Shown here: positions 35,823-44,627 of the stretch, in pieces
How positions within the stretch are numbered: the first letter of the stretch is position 1
Layout of the letters: every line of letters starts with the position of its first letter
From: Micromonospora sp. M71_S20
Lineage (GTDB): Bacteria > Actinomycetota > Actinomycetes > Mycobacteriales > Micromonosporaceae
Length of the DNA stretch: 64,000 bases
Direction: 5' to 3'
NCBI RefSeq assembly: GCF_003664255.1
Contig: NZ_RCCV01000001.1
Coordinates: 2,790,001-2,854,000, forward strand
Notes under the pieces: model-generated
Seen by the model: the letters and a program-made list of their open reading frames with translations, nothing else
Databases searched by the model: none
What the model was told of the DNA's origin: nothing
Program-made: the position numbers and the translations under genes

Positions 35823-36684
35823 GCCACCTCCCCGCGCCCGGCGCCGGCTGTCACCGGCTCGTCGTGAGGGCAGGTCCACGGCCCACAACCAGGCGCATCC
35901 TGCGCCCGGGGTCGGGGGCGGAGGACCACCTCGTCGAGCGGCACCCGCTGCCGGTGCAGGAAGAACTGCCCGCGCAGCGGGTGACCGTCGGCGTTGGCCC
36001 GGGCCGAGCCGTGGCGGATGGCGCGGTCGAAGGCGACCGCGTCGGTCCACTCCTGTGGGCTGTGCTCGCGTAGGGCGAGCCAGAAGCCGTCGTCGTGGAA
36101 CGGGCAGCCCACGCACGACGACTTTGGGGTGTCTGCGAGACCGTGCTCGGCCAGGAAGCGTAGGCAGTCGCTGCGCCGCCAGCCCAGGTCCAGCAGCGGG
36201 TGCACGTTGCGCATGTAGCCGACGTCGGAGTCCCGTGCCCGACCAATCTCGTCGACGCTGATTCCGATCGCCATCTGCGCCCAGACCCCGGCCGGTACCC
36301 GCGTCGGATGGGGGTAGCCCAGCCGGCGCCGCACCTCAGCCTTGATGGGTTTGATCTTGTACTCGCCGGTGCATTGCCGCCGTGCCATGCCCCGCTCACC
36401 GTTCGGGCGAGGGTGAACAGGGGCATGGAGGCGAAGCGGTGCTCCGGGTCGAGCGCGTCGGCCCGGATGTCACCGGTACCGACGCGCATGACCTCGATGC
36501 CGGCCCGCTGCGCGATGCCACTCAGTCGGTCCAGATGCCGGTAGACCGCTGCCGGTTCCCAGGAGGTGTCGGCGAAGATCGCCGCGTCGAACCCAGGGAT
36601 CTTGCCGTGGGCGGCGAGCAGCAGGAGCGTGGAGCTCTGCACGCCGGCACCCAGTGAGAGGTAGCGGTGGGTGGGTGCGCTCAC
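35819..36684 (-). pseudogene. PAPS-reductase-like (adenine nucleotide alpha-hydrolase) protein, frameshifted
   Basis: From GTG 36684: RYLSLGAGVQSSTLLLLA (PP-loop SGGxDS-type position), AAIFADTSWEPAAVY and VMRVGTGDIRADAL. Near 36405 one base is missing. The other frame continues GMARRQCTGEYKIKPIKAEV, CVGCPFHDDGFW and a Cys-containing tail. Family members occur in phages and mobile elements next to DNA methyltransferases; some activate sulphur or modify nucleotides, but the substrate here is unknown. Overlaps both neighbours by 4 nt. Confidence 0.75.
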
Positions 36685-37661
36685 GCGATCACCCCGGTTC
36701 CGTCCTGCGGCGGCAGCGCGAATATGAGGACGTCCTCGTGTGCGATGAGGTGCATCGGCACCCCGCCGGCCCTGGCCTTGCGGACCTGCTGGAGTTGGAA
36801 GAACGACGGGCGGGCGACGAGCTGCCCGTCGCGGACGGCGGCGAGCAGGGCCACGCACCGCTCGGTCGGGACGAGGCCGGCGCGCAGGCCGGCGGCGATG
36901 ACGGCGCTGGGCAGGTCGACCAGTTCGCCGCGCTTGCGCCACGGCCTGGCGGTGACCACGACGACGCCGCCGGGTCGCAGCAGGGTGGCGCAGCCGCGCA
37001 GGATCTGGGCGAAGCCGTCGGCGAGGCCGGTCAGGTCGCGATAGGCGAGGTTGCCCTTGTCCTCGCCGTACCGGTCGTCGGACTTGACGACGCCGTCCGC
37101 GCCGGGGCGGACGAGGCCGTGCACGGTCGGCCCGTACGGCGGCGAGGTGACCACGAGCGCCACCTCCCCGGTGAGGGCCTTCGGGACCAGGGACATCAGT
37201 CGGGTCGCGTCGCCGCGGATCACTGATGCGCGTCCGGTGGCGCCCTGGTCGTGGGCGTGGCGGATGTTGGCGTCGGCGATGTTCGACCATTGCGGCTCGT
37301 ACTCGATACCGAAGGCGTCGCGGCCGGCGTGGACGGCCTCGACCAGGGTGGTGCCGATGCCGCACATCGGGTCCAGGACCAGATCACCGGGCTGGGTGTA
37401 GGCGCCGATGGCGTGGGCGGCGATCGCGGGAAGCATCCGGGCGGGATGCTTGACAGATTCCGGCACGTACCGGCCGCGTCGCTGGACAGGGCCGGTCGAC
37501 TGGGCGGTGGCCCAGACGGACAGGCCGTCGGCCTCGGCGCGGTGGAGGCCTTCGTACTCGCGGTGCCGGCCCTGGTAGTCCTCGCCGGCGGCGAGGCCGT
37601 TGATGTCCAGCTCGTCCGGGGCGGGGTGCGCGGGGGTGGTGTGCTCAGGCACGGCGCTCAC
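36681..37661 (-). CDS. SPPY-type DNA methyltransferase (N4C or N6A)
   Basis: A 326-aa protein with SAM motif I LVLDPMCGIGTTLVEA, catalytic motif IV TSPPYGPTV and the later LLRPGGVVVVTARPW. Motif order (the KHPARMLP segment and motif I before motif IV here) and SPPY favour an N4-cytosine or class-beta adenine enzyme. No restriction gene is adjacent, so it likely protects the element from host restriction. GTG 37661 overlaps the upstream paralogue by 17 nt. Confidence 0.88.
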   Translation of the reverse strand: MSAVPEHTTPAHPAPDELDINGLAAGEDYQGRHREYEGLHRAEADGLSVWATAQSTGPVQRRGRYVPESVKHPARMLPAIAAHAIGAYTQPGDLVLDPMCGIGTTLVEAVHAGRDAFGIEYEPQWSNIADANIRHAHDQGATGRASVIRGDATRLMSLVPKALTGEVALVVTSPPYGPTVHGLVRPGADGVVKSDDRYGEDKGNLAYRDLTGLADGFAQILRGCATLLRPGGVVVVTARPWRKRGELVDLPSAVIAAGLRAGLVPTERCVALLAAVRDGQLVARPSFFQLQQVRKARAGGVPMHLIAHEDVLIFALPPQDGTGVIA

Positions 37662-38586
37662 CGCCCGCACGGATGCCACGCCGCCTCGACGTGGGCGTCG
37701 GGGTGGCCTGCTGGGGGGTGAAGACCAGCAGGTCGGCGTGCACCCGCAGGTGAGCGAGCTGCCACTGCTCGCCGTTGGCGTGGGCCAGGGTGAGCAGTTC
37801 CTCGTCCGTGGCGGCGACGTGGTAGACGAACTGGTCGCCGTCGGTGTCGGCCTCGACGGCGACGATGTGCTGCAGGTAGCCCAGTCCCGCCGCGGAGGCG
37901 GCGGCCACGAGCGGGCTGAAGTCCTCCGGGGCGGGCTGCGTACCGGCGGGCACGCCGACGACAAGGACGAGGCAGCCGCCGGGGCGCAGCAGCCGCGCGC
38001 ACGCGGCCAGCAGCCAGACGAGGCGGACCTGGGCGGTCGTGTCGGCCTCGTGCAGCGGCCAGGTGGCGACCACCAGGCTGGTGGCCGCGTCCAGCGGGCC
38101 GTCGTCGGACGGCCGGACGACCGTGGTGTCGGTGCCGGGCAGGTCAGGGTCGGTGAGGTCGTTGCCGAACCAGTCGATCAGCTCCGGCGGGTCCTCCACG
38201 TCGCCGGCCTCGACCTCGCCGGACGTGCTGGGCGGGTTGGTCTCGGCCGTAGGTACCGGCTGGCCGGTCGTGGCGGGTCCGATGAGCAGGCTGGAGTTGT
38301 CGGTGAACCAGGCGCGGTGGTGCTGGCGACCGCCCTGGGCGCAGATCGGGGCCAGGGTGTGGTCGGTGGTGAGGTCGACGACCGCCTCCCCAGGCCGGCT
38401 GTAGGCGGCGACGAGGCGGTAGGCCAGACGGGTGGGCAGGCTGGCCTGGTTTTCGGCGTCGGTACGGGCCGTGCGCCAGACCGTGATCGGTACCGGCGGG
38501 TCGCCGGCGATCAGGTCGATGAGTGCGGGGTCGGCCGGCTCGATGGGCTCGGCCTGCTGGTGCGGGTGCGGCGTGTGCTCGCTCAT
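37645..38586 (-). CDS. Methyltransferase-like protein lacking SAM motif I
   Basis: A 313-aa protein from ATG 38586. It parallels the adjacent methyltransferase (LAYRLVAAYSRPGEAVVDLT, CARLLRPGGCLVLVVGVP, and the late HLRVHADLLVFTPQ). However, the motif-I position reads VVDLTTDHTLAP instead of a glycine-rich loop, and there is no SPPY. It is probably a catalytically inactive partner or specificity subunit, common in actinobacterial elements. It is the first gene of the four-gene leftward operon, 35 nt after the 38-bp element. Confidence 0.7.
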   Translation of the reverse strand: MSEHTPHPHQQAEPIEPADPALIDLIAGDPPVPITVWRTARTDAENQASLPTRLAYRLVAAYSRPGEAVVDLTTDHTLAPICAQGGRQHHRAWFTDNSSLLIGPATTGQPVPTAETNPPSTSGEVEAGDVEDPPELIDWFGNDLTDPDLPGTDTTVVRPSDDGPLDAATSLVVATWPLHEADTTAQVRLVWLLAACARLLRPGGCLVLVVGVPAGTQPAPEDFSPLVAAASAAGLGYLQHIVAVEADTDGDQFVYHVAATDEELLTLAHANGEQWQLAHLRVHADLLVFTPQQATPTPTSRRRGIRAGGERRA

Positions 38587-38621
38587 GTGTGGTCGGCTCC
38601 GCGCCGCGCCGTGAAGCGCTG

Positions 38622-38659
38622 ACACCCCCAAACCGGGTTTTGTGAGCCCTGGCGAACAC
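38622..38659 (-). promoter_or_regulatory. 38-bp conserved upstream element, copy 1
   Basis: Read leftward it starts GTGTTCGCCAGGGCTCAC and ends CCCGGTTTGGGGGTGT, 35 nt before ATG 38586. A second copy at 43929-43966 differs at a single base (A versus T at position 22) and lies in the same relation to the rightward transfer operon. It contains GGCTCACA, the core repeated in the nearby motif array. It is probably an operator or promoter shared by both operons. Confidence 0.75.
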
Positions 38660-38782
38660 GTGCCGAACCAACAGCCACTCACAACGCCGGACCAGAGCGC
38701 GAATCAACCCGATTGGTGACGCTTTTCCGGCTCTCGTAAGGGGACATCGATCAGCTGGCGCGACGGGCCATCCACGCAGGAC

Positions 38783-39425
38783 GTGTCATCCCAGCCGCCT
38801 CTGTCAGTCACGATGCGTCACTGACAGGGAGGTGCCGTCACGTGCCGGAGTCCGTGACGGGCGGCACTGGGGTGCCGGCAGAGACCGGTGCTTGGCCTGC
38901 ACTGTGAGACCTGTCCGGGCCACCGTGTCCACGGCGATGCCATCGGCCACGGCGCGGCATGTCACAGGCGAGGAATGTCAGCGGTGACAGGGTGTCCGTC
39001 ACCGTCACAGGGGCACGGCGAACCGGCGCACATCCTTTCGGCAGAGGACTGTGACAGCTGCGCTGTGAGACGACCGGGATGTCACAGGTGCTCTCACAGG
39101 AGCGCTGTCAATGCCGGCGGGGCCTGTCACAAGGCGCGGCGCCGAGGGCGTGCCATCGACGCCGAAACACGTCCTCGCGGGCTCTGTCAGAGTGTCACAG
39201 GGCAGGTCAAGGCAGCTTTGACAGACTCTCCGTCATCTATCACAGTCGATGAGCTGCCAGGAGGGGCAGCTCCTGTCAGAGACGGGGCGGCAGAGAGCTA
39301 TCGGTGGCCTGAGCAGCTCTGTCAGGGCGGCGTGAGGTCCCTGTGGCGCAATCGATGCCACCACTCGCCGCGACAGCACCGGCGGCGGCACCAAACCTCT
39401 TCCCTGTCATAGGAGTTGTGACATG
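38783..39425. repeat. Dense array of TGTCA/TGTGA motifs
   Basis: About 25 copies of CTGTCA(C/G), CTGTGACAG, TCTCACAG and their complements fall in 640 nt. Examples are 38801 (CTGTCAGTCAC), 38960 (ATGTCACAGG), 39049 (CTGTGACAG), 39190-39200 (CTGTCAGAGTGTCACAG) and 39392 (CCCTGTCAT). The last one runs into the ribosome site and start codon of the sigma-like gene at 39423. Spacing is irregular, so these are protein-binding sites or origin-type iterons, not CRISPR. No gene fits this stretch. Confidence 0.8.
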
Positions 39426-40301
39426 AGCGTGTCCGACGCTAAGGACTGGCCCTCCTCCGCCCTTGACGCGGCGGCGACCGCCTTCGCCGCGCTGACGTGC
39501 GAGCCCGCGCCGCTGGCTCTCGACTGTGCGGCGCTCGGCGCCGACACCGGTCTGCCGCAGCAGGTGATGTCGCTGCCCGCGCTGCGCGACTGGCTGTTGC
39601 GTCGCCCCCGCGCCTACAGCGCGCGCGACGAGGTGTGGCGGGAACTGATCCGCCGTGCCCGCCTCGACGGGCCGCACTGGGTCGTCGCCGCGGTCGGCAT
39701 GGCGATGCCGGCGTTGCAGCAGCACGCGGCCCGATTGTGTGAGGGATACGACGGCGACCCGGCGGACGTGGACGCCGAGATCCTGACCGGCTTCCTCGCC
39801 GCCCTGCGCGACCAGGTGGACCTGGCCAAGGACGCCCCGTACGCGAGCCTGTGCAAGGCGGCGTGGCGGGCCGGGCGGGACCTGCGGCTGCAGCAGCACG
39901 AGTACCTGCCGGTGGAGGACATCGAGCACCTCGCCCCCGGTCCCCGCACTCCCCGGGTGCCCTACGGGCACCCGGACCTCCTGGTCCGCCGGGCGGTGAC
40001 ATTGGGGATCCTCGACGACGAAGACGAGCAGGCATACATCGATGTCCGGCTCGGGCATCGGGCGATCGAGCCCATCGCCGCCGCCAACGGCATCAGTGTC
40101 GACGCGCTGCGCATGCGGCTGTCACGCATCGACGACCGCATCGCCGAGGCCCTCACCGACGGCCTGCTCAGCGGCGCCGCGTCGCCAGAAACCCTGGCGC
40201 ACCTGCACGCACAGGCGCAGCAGCGTGCCCGGTGCCGGGCAGGCCGTGCCGCAGCCGCCCGCCGCGCAGCCACCCACGCGCCGATCGCGGCGGCTGCCTG
40301 A
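39423..40301 (+). CDS. Sigma-like HTH protein of the conjugative element
   Basis: A 292-aa protein. The N-terminal part is unassigned. The middle has DAEILTGFLAALRDQVDLA and YASLCKAAWRAGRDLRL. RAVTLGILDDEDEQAYIDVR followed by IEPIAAANGISVDALRMRL is the region-4-type HTH of sigma-70 factors. Its start (TAGGAG upstream) is buried in the last repeats of the TGTCA array, so autoregulation is likely. It could be the protein that reads the array or a replication/transfer regulator. Confidence 0.7.
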   Translation: MSVSDAKDWPSSALDAAATAFAALTCEPAPLALDCAALGADTGLPQQVMSLPALRDWLLRRPRAYSARDEVWRELIRRARLDGPHWVVAAVGMAMPALQQHAARLCEGYDGDPADVDAEILTGFLAALRDQVDLAKDAPYASLCKAAWRAGRDLRLQQHEYLPVEDIEHLAPGPRTPRVPYGHPDLLVRRAVTLGILDDEDEQAYIDVRLGHRAIEPIAAANGISVDALRMRLSRIDDRIAEALTDGLLSGAASPETLAHLHAQAQQRARCRAGRAAAARRAATHAPIAAAA

Positions 40302-40317
40302 CACCTTCCGACCTCGG

Positions 40318-41342
40318 TTAGGGCGTGTGTCGAAGTCGGTGCCAGGGCTTGGACTGGCTTGAGGATCTTCGCGTGTCGGAGTTTGTGATGTAGCGAGGTC
40401 TTCGGTAGTTGGTTCAGCGACCAAGCAGAACCTGAAACCGGAGACCTCGTGGATACCCTAGCGGTGACGGGGCGGTTCGACCTGACCGACGTGCAGTGGG
40501 CGGTGCTTGAGCCATTACTGCCGGCGCCGAAACGGCCAGGTCGGCCGTCGTCATGGAGTAGGCGGCAGTTGATCGATGGGATCCGGTGGCGGATCCGGGT
40601 GGGTGCCCCGTGGCGGGACGTGCCGCCGCAGTACGGGTCCTGGTCGGCGGTGTATGCCTTGTTCCGGCGCTGGCAGCGTGACGGGACGTGGAAGGAGGTG
40701 CTGACCGCGTTGCAGGTCCTGGCTGACGTGGCCGGTCGGGTCACCTGGGACGTCAGTGTCGACTCCACCAGCGCTCGGGCTCATCAGCATGCGGCCGGGG
40801 CGAGGAAAAGGGGGATCTACAGGTCGAACCGCCTGGTGGAGTCAGTGTCGAGCCGGCTGATCATGCACTCGGACGCTCCCGCGGCGGATTGACCACGAAG
40901 CTGCACCTGGGCTGCGAGCAAGGCCAGAAACCCCTCGCCATCGTGCTCACCGCGGGGCAGCGCGGTGACAGTCCGCAGTTCATCCCGGTCCTGACCGCCA
41001 TCCGTGTTCCCCGCCTGGGCGCCGGCCGGCCGAGGACCCGACCGGACCGGGTCCTGGCCGACAAGGCGTACACGTCGAAAGCGAATCGGGCCTACCTACG
41101 TCGGCGTGGGATCGCCGCGACGATTCCGAGCAAGGCCGACCAGGACGCCCACCGCCGGGCCAAGGGGTTCAAAGGTGGCCGGCCGCCAGCCTTTGACCCT
41201 CACCTGTACCAGCAGCGACACGCTGTGGAGTGCGGGATCAACCGACTGAAACGCAACCGGGCCGTAGCTACCCGTTTCGACAAACTCGCGGTCCGCTACG
41301 AAGCCACCATTCATCTCGCCGCTATCAACGAGTGGCTGTGAT
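40318..41342 (+). mobile_element. IS5-family (IS427-type) insertion sequence
   Basis: Two overlapping frames form one transposase: 40449-40892 ([38 protein letters not shown]) and 40889-41341 ([59 protein letters not shown]). In this group the halves are joined by programmed frameshifting. The left end probably begins near 40318 (GGGCGTGTGTCGAAGTC). No matching inverted repeat is seen right of the stop, so the right end may be lost. Confidence 0.85.
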
Positions 41343-41927
41343 TGGACCCCGCACCATACGGGGCGGAGGCTCGCACGCTCGCTGCCAGGGGCTGCCCTGA
41401 AGAGCGAGGGGATAACTTGTCCGTCGGATCCGCTGGTCGGCTGTCTGCACCGAGAAGTTGACGAACAGCGGCTCTGTCGTGAACGCAGTTGCGCACTCGA
41501 GCGTGACCTCGACGTCGATCCAGGCCGTTCCGCCCGGCCGGACCAGCCAGGACTGGCCTGTGCCGCGTACCAGGACGCCTGGTCTCCGTGCCCCCTCTAC
41601 CTGCACTATGACGGGCGCCGGGCCGGCGTTAACCAACACCAGTTGCGCGTCGAGTCGCACCGTCCCAACGCCGTTCAAGCCCTCCCAGCTGTTGGACGAG
41701 CCTGGCAAGGCCACCAGTGTGACGGCACGGGCCTCGGTCTGCTCCTCGCGATAGCTCCGCACTTCGGCGCCGCCGACGCCACCGAGCGCCAAGCCGACTA
41801 CCAAGGCAACGACCAGGTAGGCAGCGCCCCTCCGCCCGGGCCTAACTCCGGCGGAGCGGTCCCCGTCCGAGTCACCAAGCTCAGGGCCAGGAATATCCAG
41901 ATCGATGACTCCATGGCTCGCCGTCAT
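41325..41927 (-). CDS. Membrane-anchored hypothetical protein
   Basis: A 200-aa protein. A cytoplasmic acidic N-terminus with Arg-rich end (RPGRRG) leads to one TM helix ([20 protein letters not shown]). An extracytoplasmic beta-rich domain follows ([39 protein letters not shown]). The C-terminus overlaps the transposase end by 17 nt, so the insertion may have replaced its original 3' end. Function unknown. Confidence 0.6.
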   Translation of the reverse strand: MTASHGVIDLDIPGPELGDSDGDRSAGVRPGRRGAAYLVVALVVGLALGGVGGAEVRSYREEQTEARAVTLVALPGSSNSWEGLNGVGTVRLDAQLVLVNAGPAPVIVQVEGARRPGVLVRGTGQSWLVRPGGTAWIDVEVTLECATAFTTEPLFVNFSVQTADQRIRRTSYPLALQGSPWQRACEPPPRMVRGPITATR

Positions 41928-42021
41928 GGCGACAGACTAGGGGTTGGTCTTGCCGAGTTTGGCCCGCGAGGCCGGAATGCCTTGATCAAGCCCTCGCCGA
42001 CTTCGATACAGGCCCTAGTAG

Positions 42022-42060
42022 CGGCTGTGGCCCGACGTGCACCACGTCGGGCCACAGCCG
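42022..42060. terminator. Perfect 18-bp hairpin
   Basis: CGGCTGTGGCCCGACGTG (42022-42039) and its exact complement (42043-42060) flank a 3-nt loop. It lies upstream of the leftward membrane-protein gene and just left of the first 60-bp inverted repeat. It could insulate the cassette or end a transcript leaving it leftward. Confidence 0.7.
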
Positions 42061-42082
42061 TTCCCGCTTCTGAACCGCCGGA

Positions 42083-42143
42083 TGGCTATGACGGACGAGA
42101 TGGGCTCCACCGGGACGGCCATAAACTGGCCCCACCCACGGGC
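42083..42143 (-). repeat. 60-bp inverted repeat, left copy
   Basis: Read leftward: GCCCGTGGGTGGGGCCAGT, two bases, then a 40-nt block starting ATGGCCGTCCCGGTGGAG and ending TCATAGCCA. It matches 43673-43732 in inverted orientation, with the only change being TT versus G. Each copy contains an ATG opening a frame MAVPVEPISSVIA that then diverges, pointing outward from the segment between. Confidence 0.8.
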
Positions 42144-42267
42144 TGACTGTCGCTGTTCCCAGCTACCGAAGGTAGTCGGCGCTGGCGCTTAACGAACGGC
42201 GATTGGCGCCGACCCGCGCGTTGTCTGCGGCAGATGAGCGTCTTGCACTTGAGCGGATTATCGAACG

Positions 42268-42681
42268 TCAGGCACCCGAGCGCCTGGCAGTGTAGAAGGC
42301 ATACAGCGCGTTGAGCTGTCCAATCCAGAAGGCCTGCTTCGCCATTGCTGACGACCGGCGCGGCAGCATCCCCAGCTCGACTGCTAACGTATAGAAGCCG
42401 GGACCGGCATCGTTGGTATTCAAATACTGAACTAGGGCCGATATCGGCAGGTTTGTCGTTGGACGATTGCGTTCCACGATCAAACCGAGCAAGTGGCCCA
42501 TCGCGGCACGTTCACTGTCCTGATCGAAGTCGAATCCACGTAAGGCGGTCCGCCGACGTAGGGTAGCGTCGAGTTCCGTATATGTCGTGGTCTTCTCAAG
42601 GCGTGCCCGTTCGACGAGGAACGCCAAGCCGACGGAGGCCAACTGGTCCCACTCCTCGTCGCTGCGTCCGTAGCCAGCCAT
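42268..42681 (-). CDS. Hypothetical protein of the small-gene cassette
   Basis: A 137-aa protein from ATG 42681 (GGAGA 5-6 nt upstream). KTTTYTELDATLRRRTALRG and ERAAMGHLLGLIVERNRP look like a compact helical domain; LGMLPRRSSAMAKQAFWIGQ follows. I do not recognise the family. It is the last of three small leftward genes inside the inverted repeats. Confidence 0.6.
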   Translation of the reverse strand: MAGYGRSDEEWDQLASVGLAFLVERARLEKTTTYTELDATLRRRTALRGFDFDQDSERAAMGHLLGLIVERNRPTTNLPISALVQYLNTNDAGPGFYTLAVELGMLPRRSSAMAKQAFWIGQLNALYAFYTARRSGA

Positions 42682-42883
42682 CGTTGTCTCCATACGATCG
42701 TGTCGAGTTTGCTTCTTTAGGCAGAAGCATCGGCGCCGATGCGGTCCACCACCTTAATTAGGGCCAGGCGCGCCATCGCCGAATCAGACGTTACGTTCAG
42801 CGAACGCGGGCCGCTCGGCCGACAGCCGCAGGGTGCGGACATGCCCCAAGCGGAGACGGCGCGGCCGTACGCCTGCTGTTTGT

Positions 42884-43036
42884 TCAGCTAGGGCACGGCT
42901 TGGTGTGCCACAGCACGTCCTGCCACCAGTGGACGTTGTCGCCGGGCTGAATCTCTTGCTTACAGTGCGGGCATACGGGCGGCTCCGGGTTCTCGGCCAA
43001 CCACGGTTTCACGTACTCGAAGCTACTGGGCGCCAT
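42884..43036 (-). CDS. Small zinc-ribbon-like protein
   Basis: A 50-aa protein from ATG 43036 (GGAGAG upstream). VCPHCKQEIQPGDNVHWWQD and HTKPCPS supply CxxC, His and a final Cys, enough for one zinc site. It is one of three small leftward genes; function unknown. Confidence 0.55.
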   Translation of the reverse strand: MAPSSFEYVKPWLAENPEPPVCPHCKQEIQPGDNVHWWQDVLWHTKPCPS

Positions 43037-43097
43037 TGCTCTCTCCACGGTGTCCACGACCGCCAAAATCAGCGAGTTTCTTTGGTGCGGCCAATTG

Positions 43098-43358
43098 CTA
43101 GTCGCCTAGGCCGTCCGTGTTTAGCAAGTGAAGGTTATCCCTTAGGAATCTTCGTGTTCGATCATCGTCCGCGACGGTGCCAGTGTCGTAGTGGCTGTCG
43201 GCCCACGAGGTTTTGCCGACCGACCGAACGTGCAACTCGCCATTCACGATCTCATAGTAATTATTGTACGAACTATTTTTGCTCGTAAAAGATGTCGTCC
43301 GCTTGAATCCTTCGTTTTGGTTAAGTAGTTGATGGATTACTTGCTTCGTTAGACGCAT
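43098..43358 (-). CDS. Small hypothetical protein, low-GC gene
   Basis: An 86-aa protein from ATG 43358 (GAAGGGG upstream). It is polar and Asn/Ser/Tyr-rich (TSKNSSYNNYYEIVNGELHV), with codon use and base composition clearly more AT-rich than the surroundings. This suggests recent transfer from another background. No family recognised. Confidence 0.55.
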   Translation of the reverse strand: MRLTKQVIHQLLNQNEGFKRTTSFTSKNSSYNNYYEIVNGELHVRSVGKTSWADSHYDTGTVADDDRTRRFLRDNLHLLNTDGLGD

Positions 43359-43672
43359 AGGACGCACCCCTTCGGCAGTCGTGTCACTGACTGTTAACGA
43401 TGAGTGACTCGGGAGGGCCGGCCAGTGGTCGGAAGTTTATACGCCGGGCCATCAGTTCGAAGGCGTAAAACGCCCGTCGTGCACCCTGCGGGCACCTCGG
43501 CTGTCCAGAGCCCCGCCTATATCGGGGCAGAATGTTTTTAAACGACAATGCGGAAGTCAAGGTGCCGGGCCGAGCCGGGAACGCACTCAACTCGACAGAT
43601 CCGCGCACTGCCGCGCAGCAGCACCAGCAGTCTTGTCCCTCACGCACCGTTACTTGACTTCTGGCGAGACCG

Positions 43673-43732
43673 GCCCGTGGGTGGGGCCAGTGATGGCCGT
43701 CCCGGTGGAGCCCATCTCGTCCGTCATAGCCA
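43673..43732 (+). repeat. 60-bp inverted repeat, right copy
   Basis: It is the inverted partner of 42083-42143, and together they bracket about 1.5 kb with three small leftward genes. The copy's ATG at 43693 opens a 27-codon frame (MAVPVEPISSVIA, then SPDPYAAPALPIRL). The ~500 nt from here to the pilin gene hold no other supported gene. Confidence 0.8.
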
Positions 43733-43928
43733 GCCCGGACCCATACGCTGCCCCGGCGTTGCCCATTCGGCTGTGAGCCCTTGCGACGCTCACACACCCT
43801 CACCGACCGGTCGTTGTTCCCGGGCCCGCGAGCTGCCGTCCGTTAGTGCGCTGCTGGCAGTTAGATACGCCCTGACCTGCGCTGTGAGCCGTCCGGCCTC
43901 GCTTGTGAGGTTGCGGTGAGTACCGCGA

Positions 43929-43966
43929 GTGTTCGCCAGGGCTCACAAATCCCGGTTTGGGGGTGT
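43929..43966 (+). promoter_or_regulatory. 38-bp conserved upstream element, copy 2
   Basis: GTGTTCGCCAGGGCTCAC ... CCCGGTTTGGGGGTGT, 37 of 38 bases the same as the inverted copy at 38622-38659. It lies about 275 nt before the first transfer gene and in the same orientation relative to it. Additional TGTGAG motifs occur at 43879 and 43890. It probably marks the promoter/operator of the transfer operon. Confidence 0.75.
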
Positions 43967-44242
43967 GGGACTTTTGGCGAGCCGTAGCGCTCGGCTGGTC
44001 CCGCCCGCCGCCGGGCGACACGAGGGACCGCAATCCGCGCGCCTCGGGTGCCGCGCCACTTGATGCGCTGACACCACATTGATGACCGCACACCACCCAT
44101 GAGGGAGGACGAGCTCCTCCCGGGGCTCACGCGGTTCGCTGCCTCACCTTCGCCCGGCGGCGGTCCCATCCCACCGTTTCGAGCAATCGCCGCGCCTCGG
44201 CCATGCTTTTCGGCGTCCGGGGCGCGGCGGGAGGTGACCGCA

Positions 44243-44626
44243 ATGTCTCGCACCCCACATCACACTTTCCGAACCCCGCGAGCCGTTCGTTCCGCACTCC
44301 GTGTGGCCGTACCGCTGACCGGAGTTGGCCTGACCCTCGCACTCCCGGCCGCCGCTCACGCCGACGCCGGCGGCACCGTCCACCTGGCGGCGAACACGCT
44401 GCCGGTGGTGATCGCCAACCTGCAGGCATGGATCATGGGGATCCTCGCCGCGATCGCCACCCTCTACCTGGTCTTGGCCGGCGTGTACTGGGCCACCGCC
44501 GGTGGTGACCCGTCACAGGTGGAGAAGGCCAAGCTCGCCCTGCGTAACGCGCTGATCGGCTACGGCTTGGCTGTTCTCGCGCCGATCCTGCTGGCGGTCA
44601 TCAAGGGCATCGTCGGGACTCCCTGA
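44243..44626 (+). CDS. Pilin-like (VirB2/TrbC-type) transfer protein
   Basis: A 127-aa protein. A long basic signal peptide (VRSALRVAVPLTGVGLTLAL, AAAHADA cleavage-like) is followed by two TM helices (IMGILAAIATLYLVLAGVYW and LIGYGLAVLAPILLAVIKG) joined by a short charged loop, the VirB2 layout. GGGAGGTG precedes ATG 44243. It is first in the T4SS operon, 1 nt before the VirB6-like gene. Confidence 0.78.
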   Translation: MSRTPHHTFRTPRAVRSALRVAVPLTGVGLTLALPAAAHADAGGTVHLAANTLPVVIANLQAWIMGILAAIATLYLVLAGVYWATAGGDPSQVEKAKLALRNALIGYGLAVLAPILLAVIKGIVGTP

Positions 44627-44627
44627 C

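Noticed and set aside
38783..39425. Possible CRISPR array
   Set aside because: The repeated units are only 6-9 bp, occur on both strands and are irregularly spaced; no cas genes.
41340..41345. Right terminal repeat of the IS5-type element
   Set aside because: No sequence matching the presumed left end (GGGCGTGTGTCG) occurs after the transposase stop, so the end could not be called.
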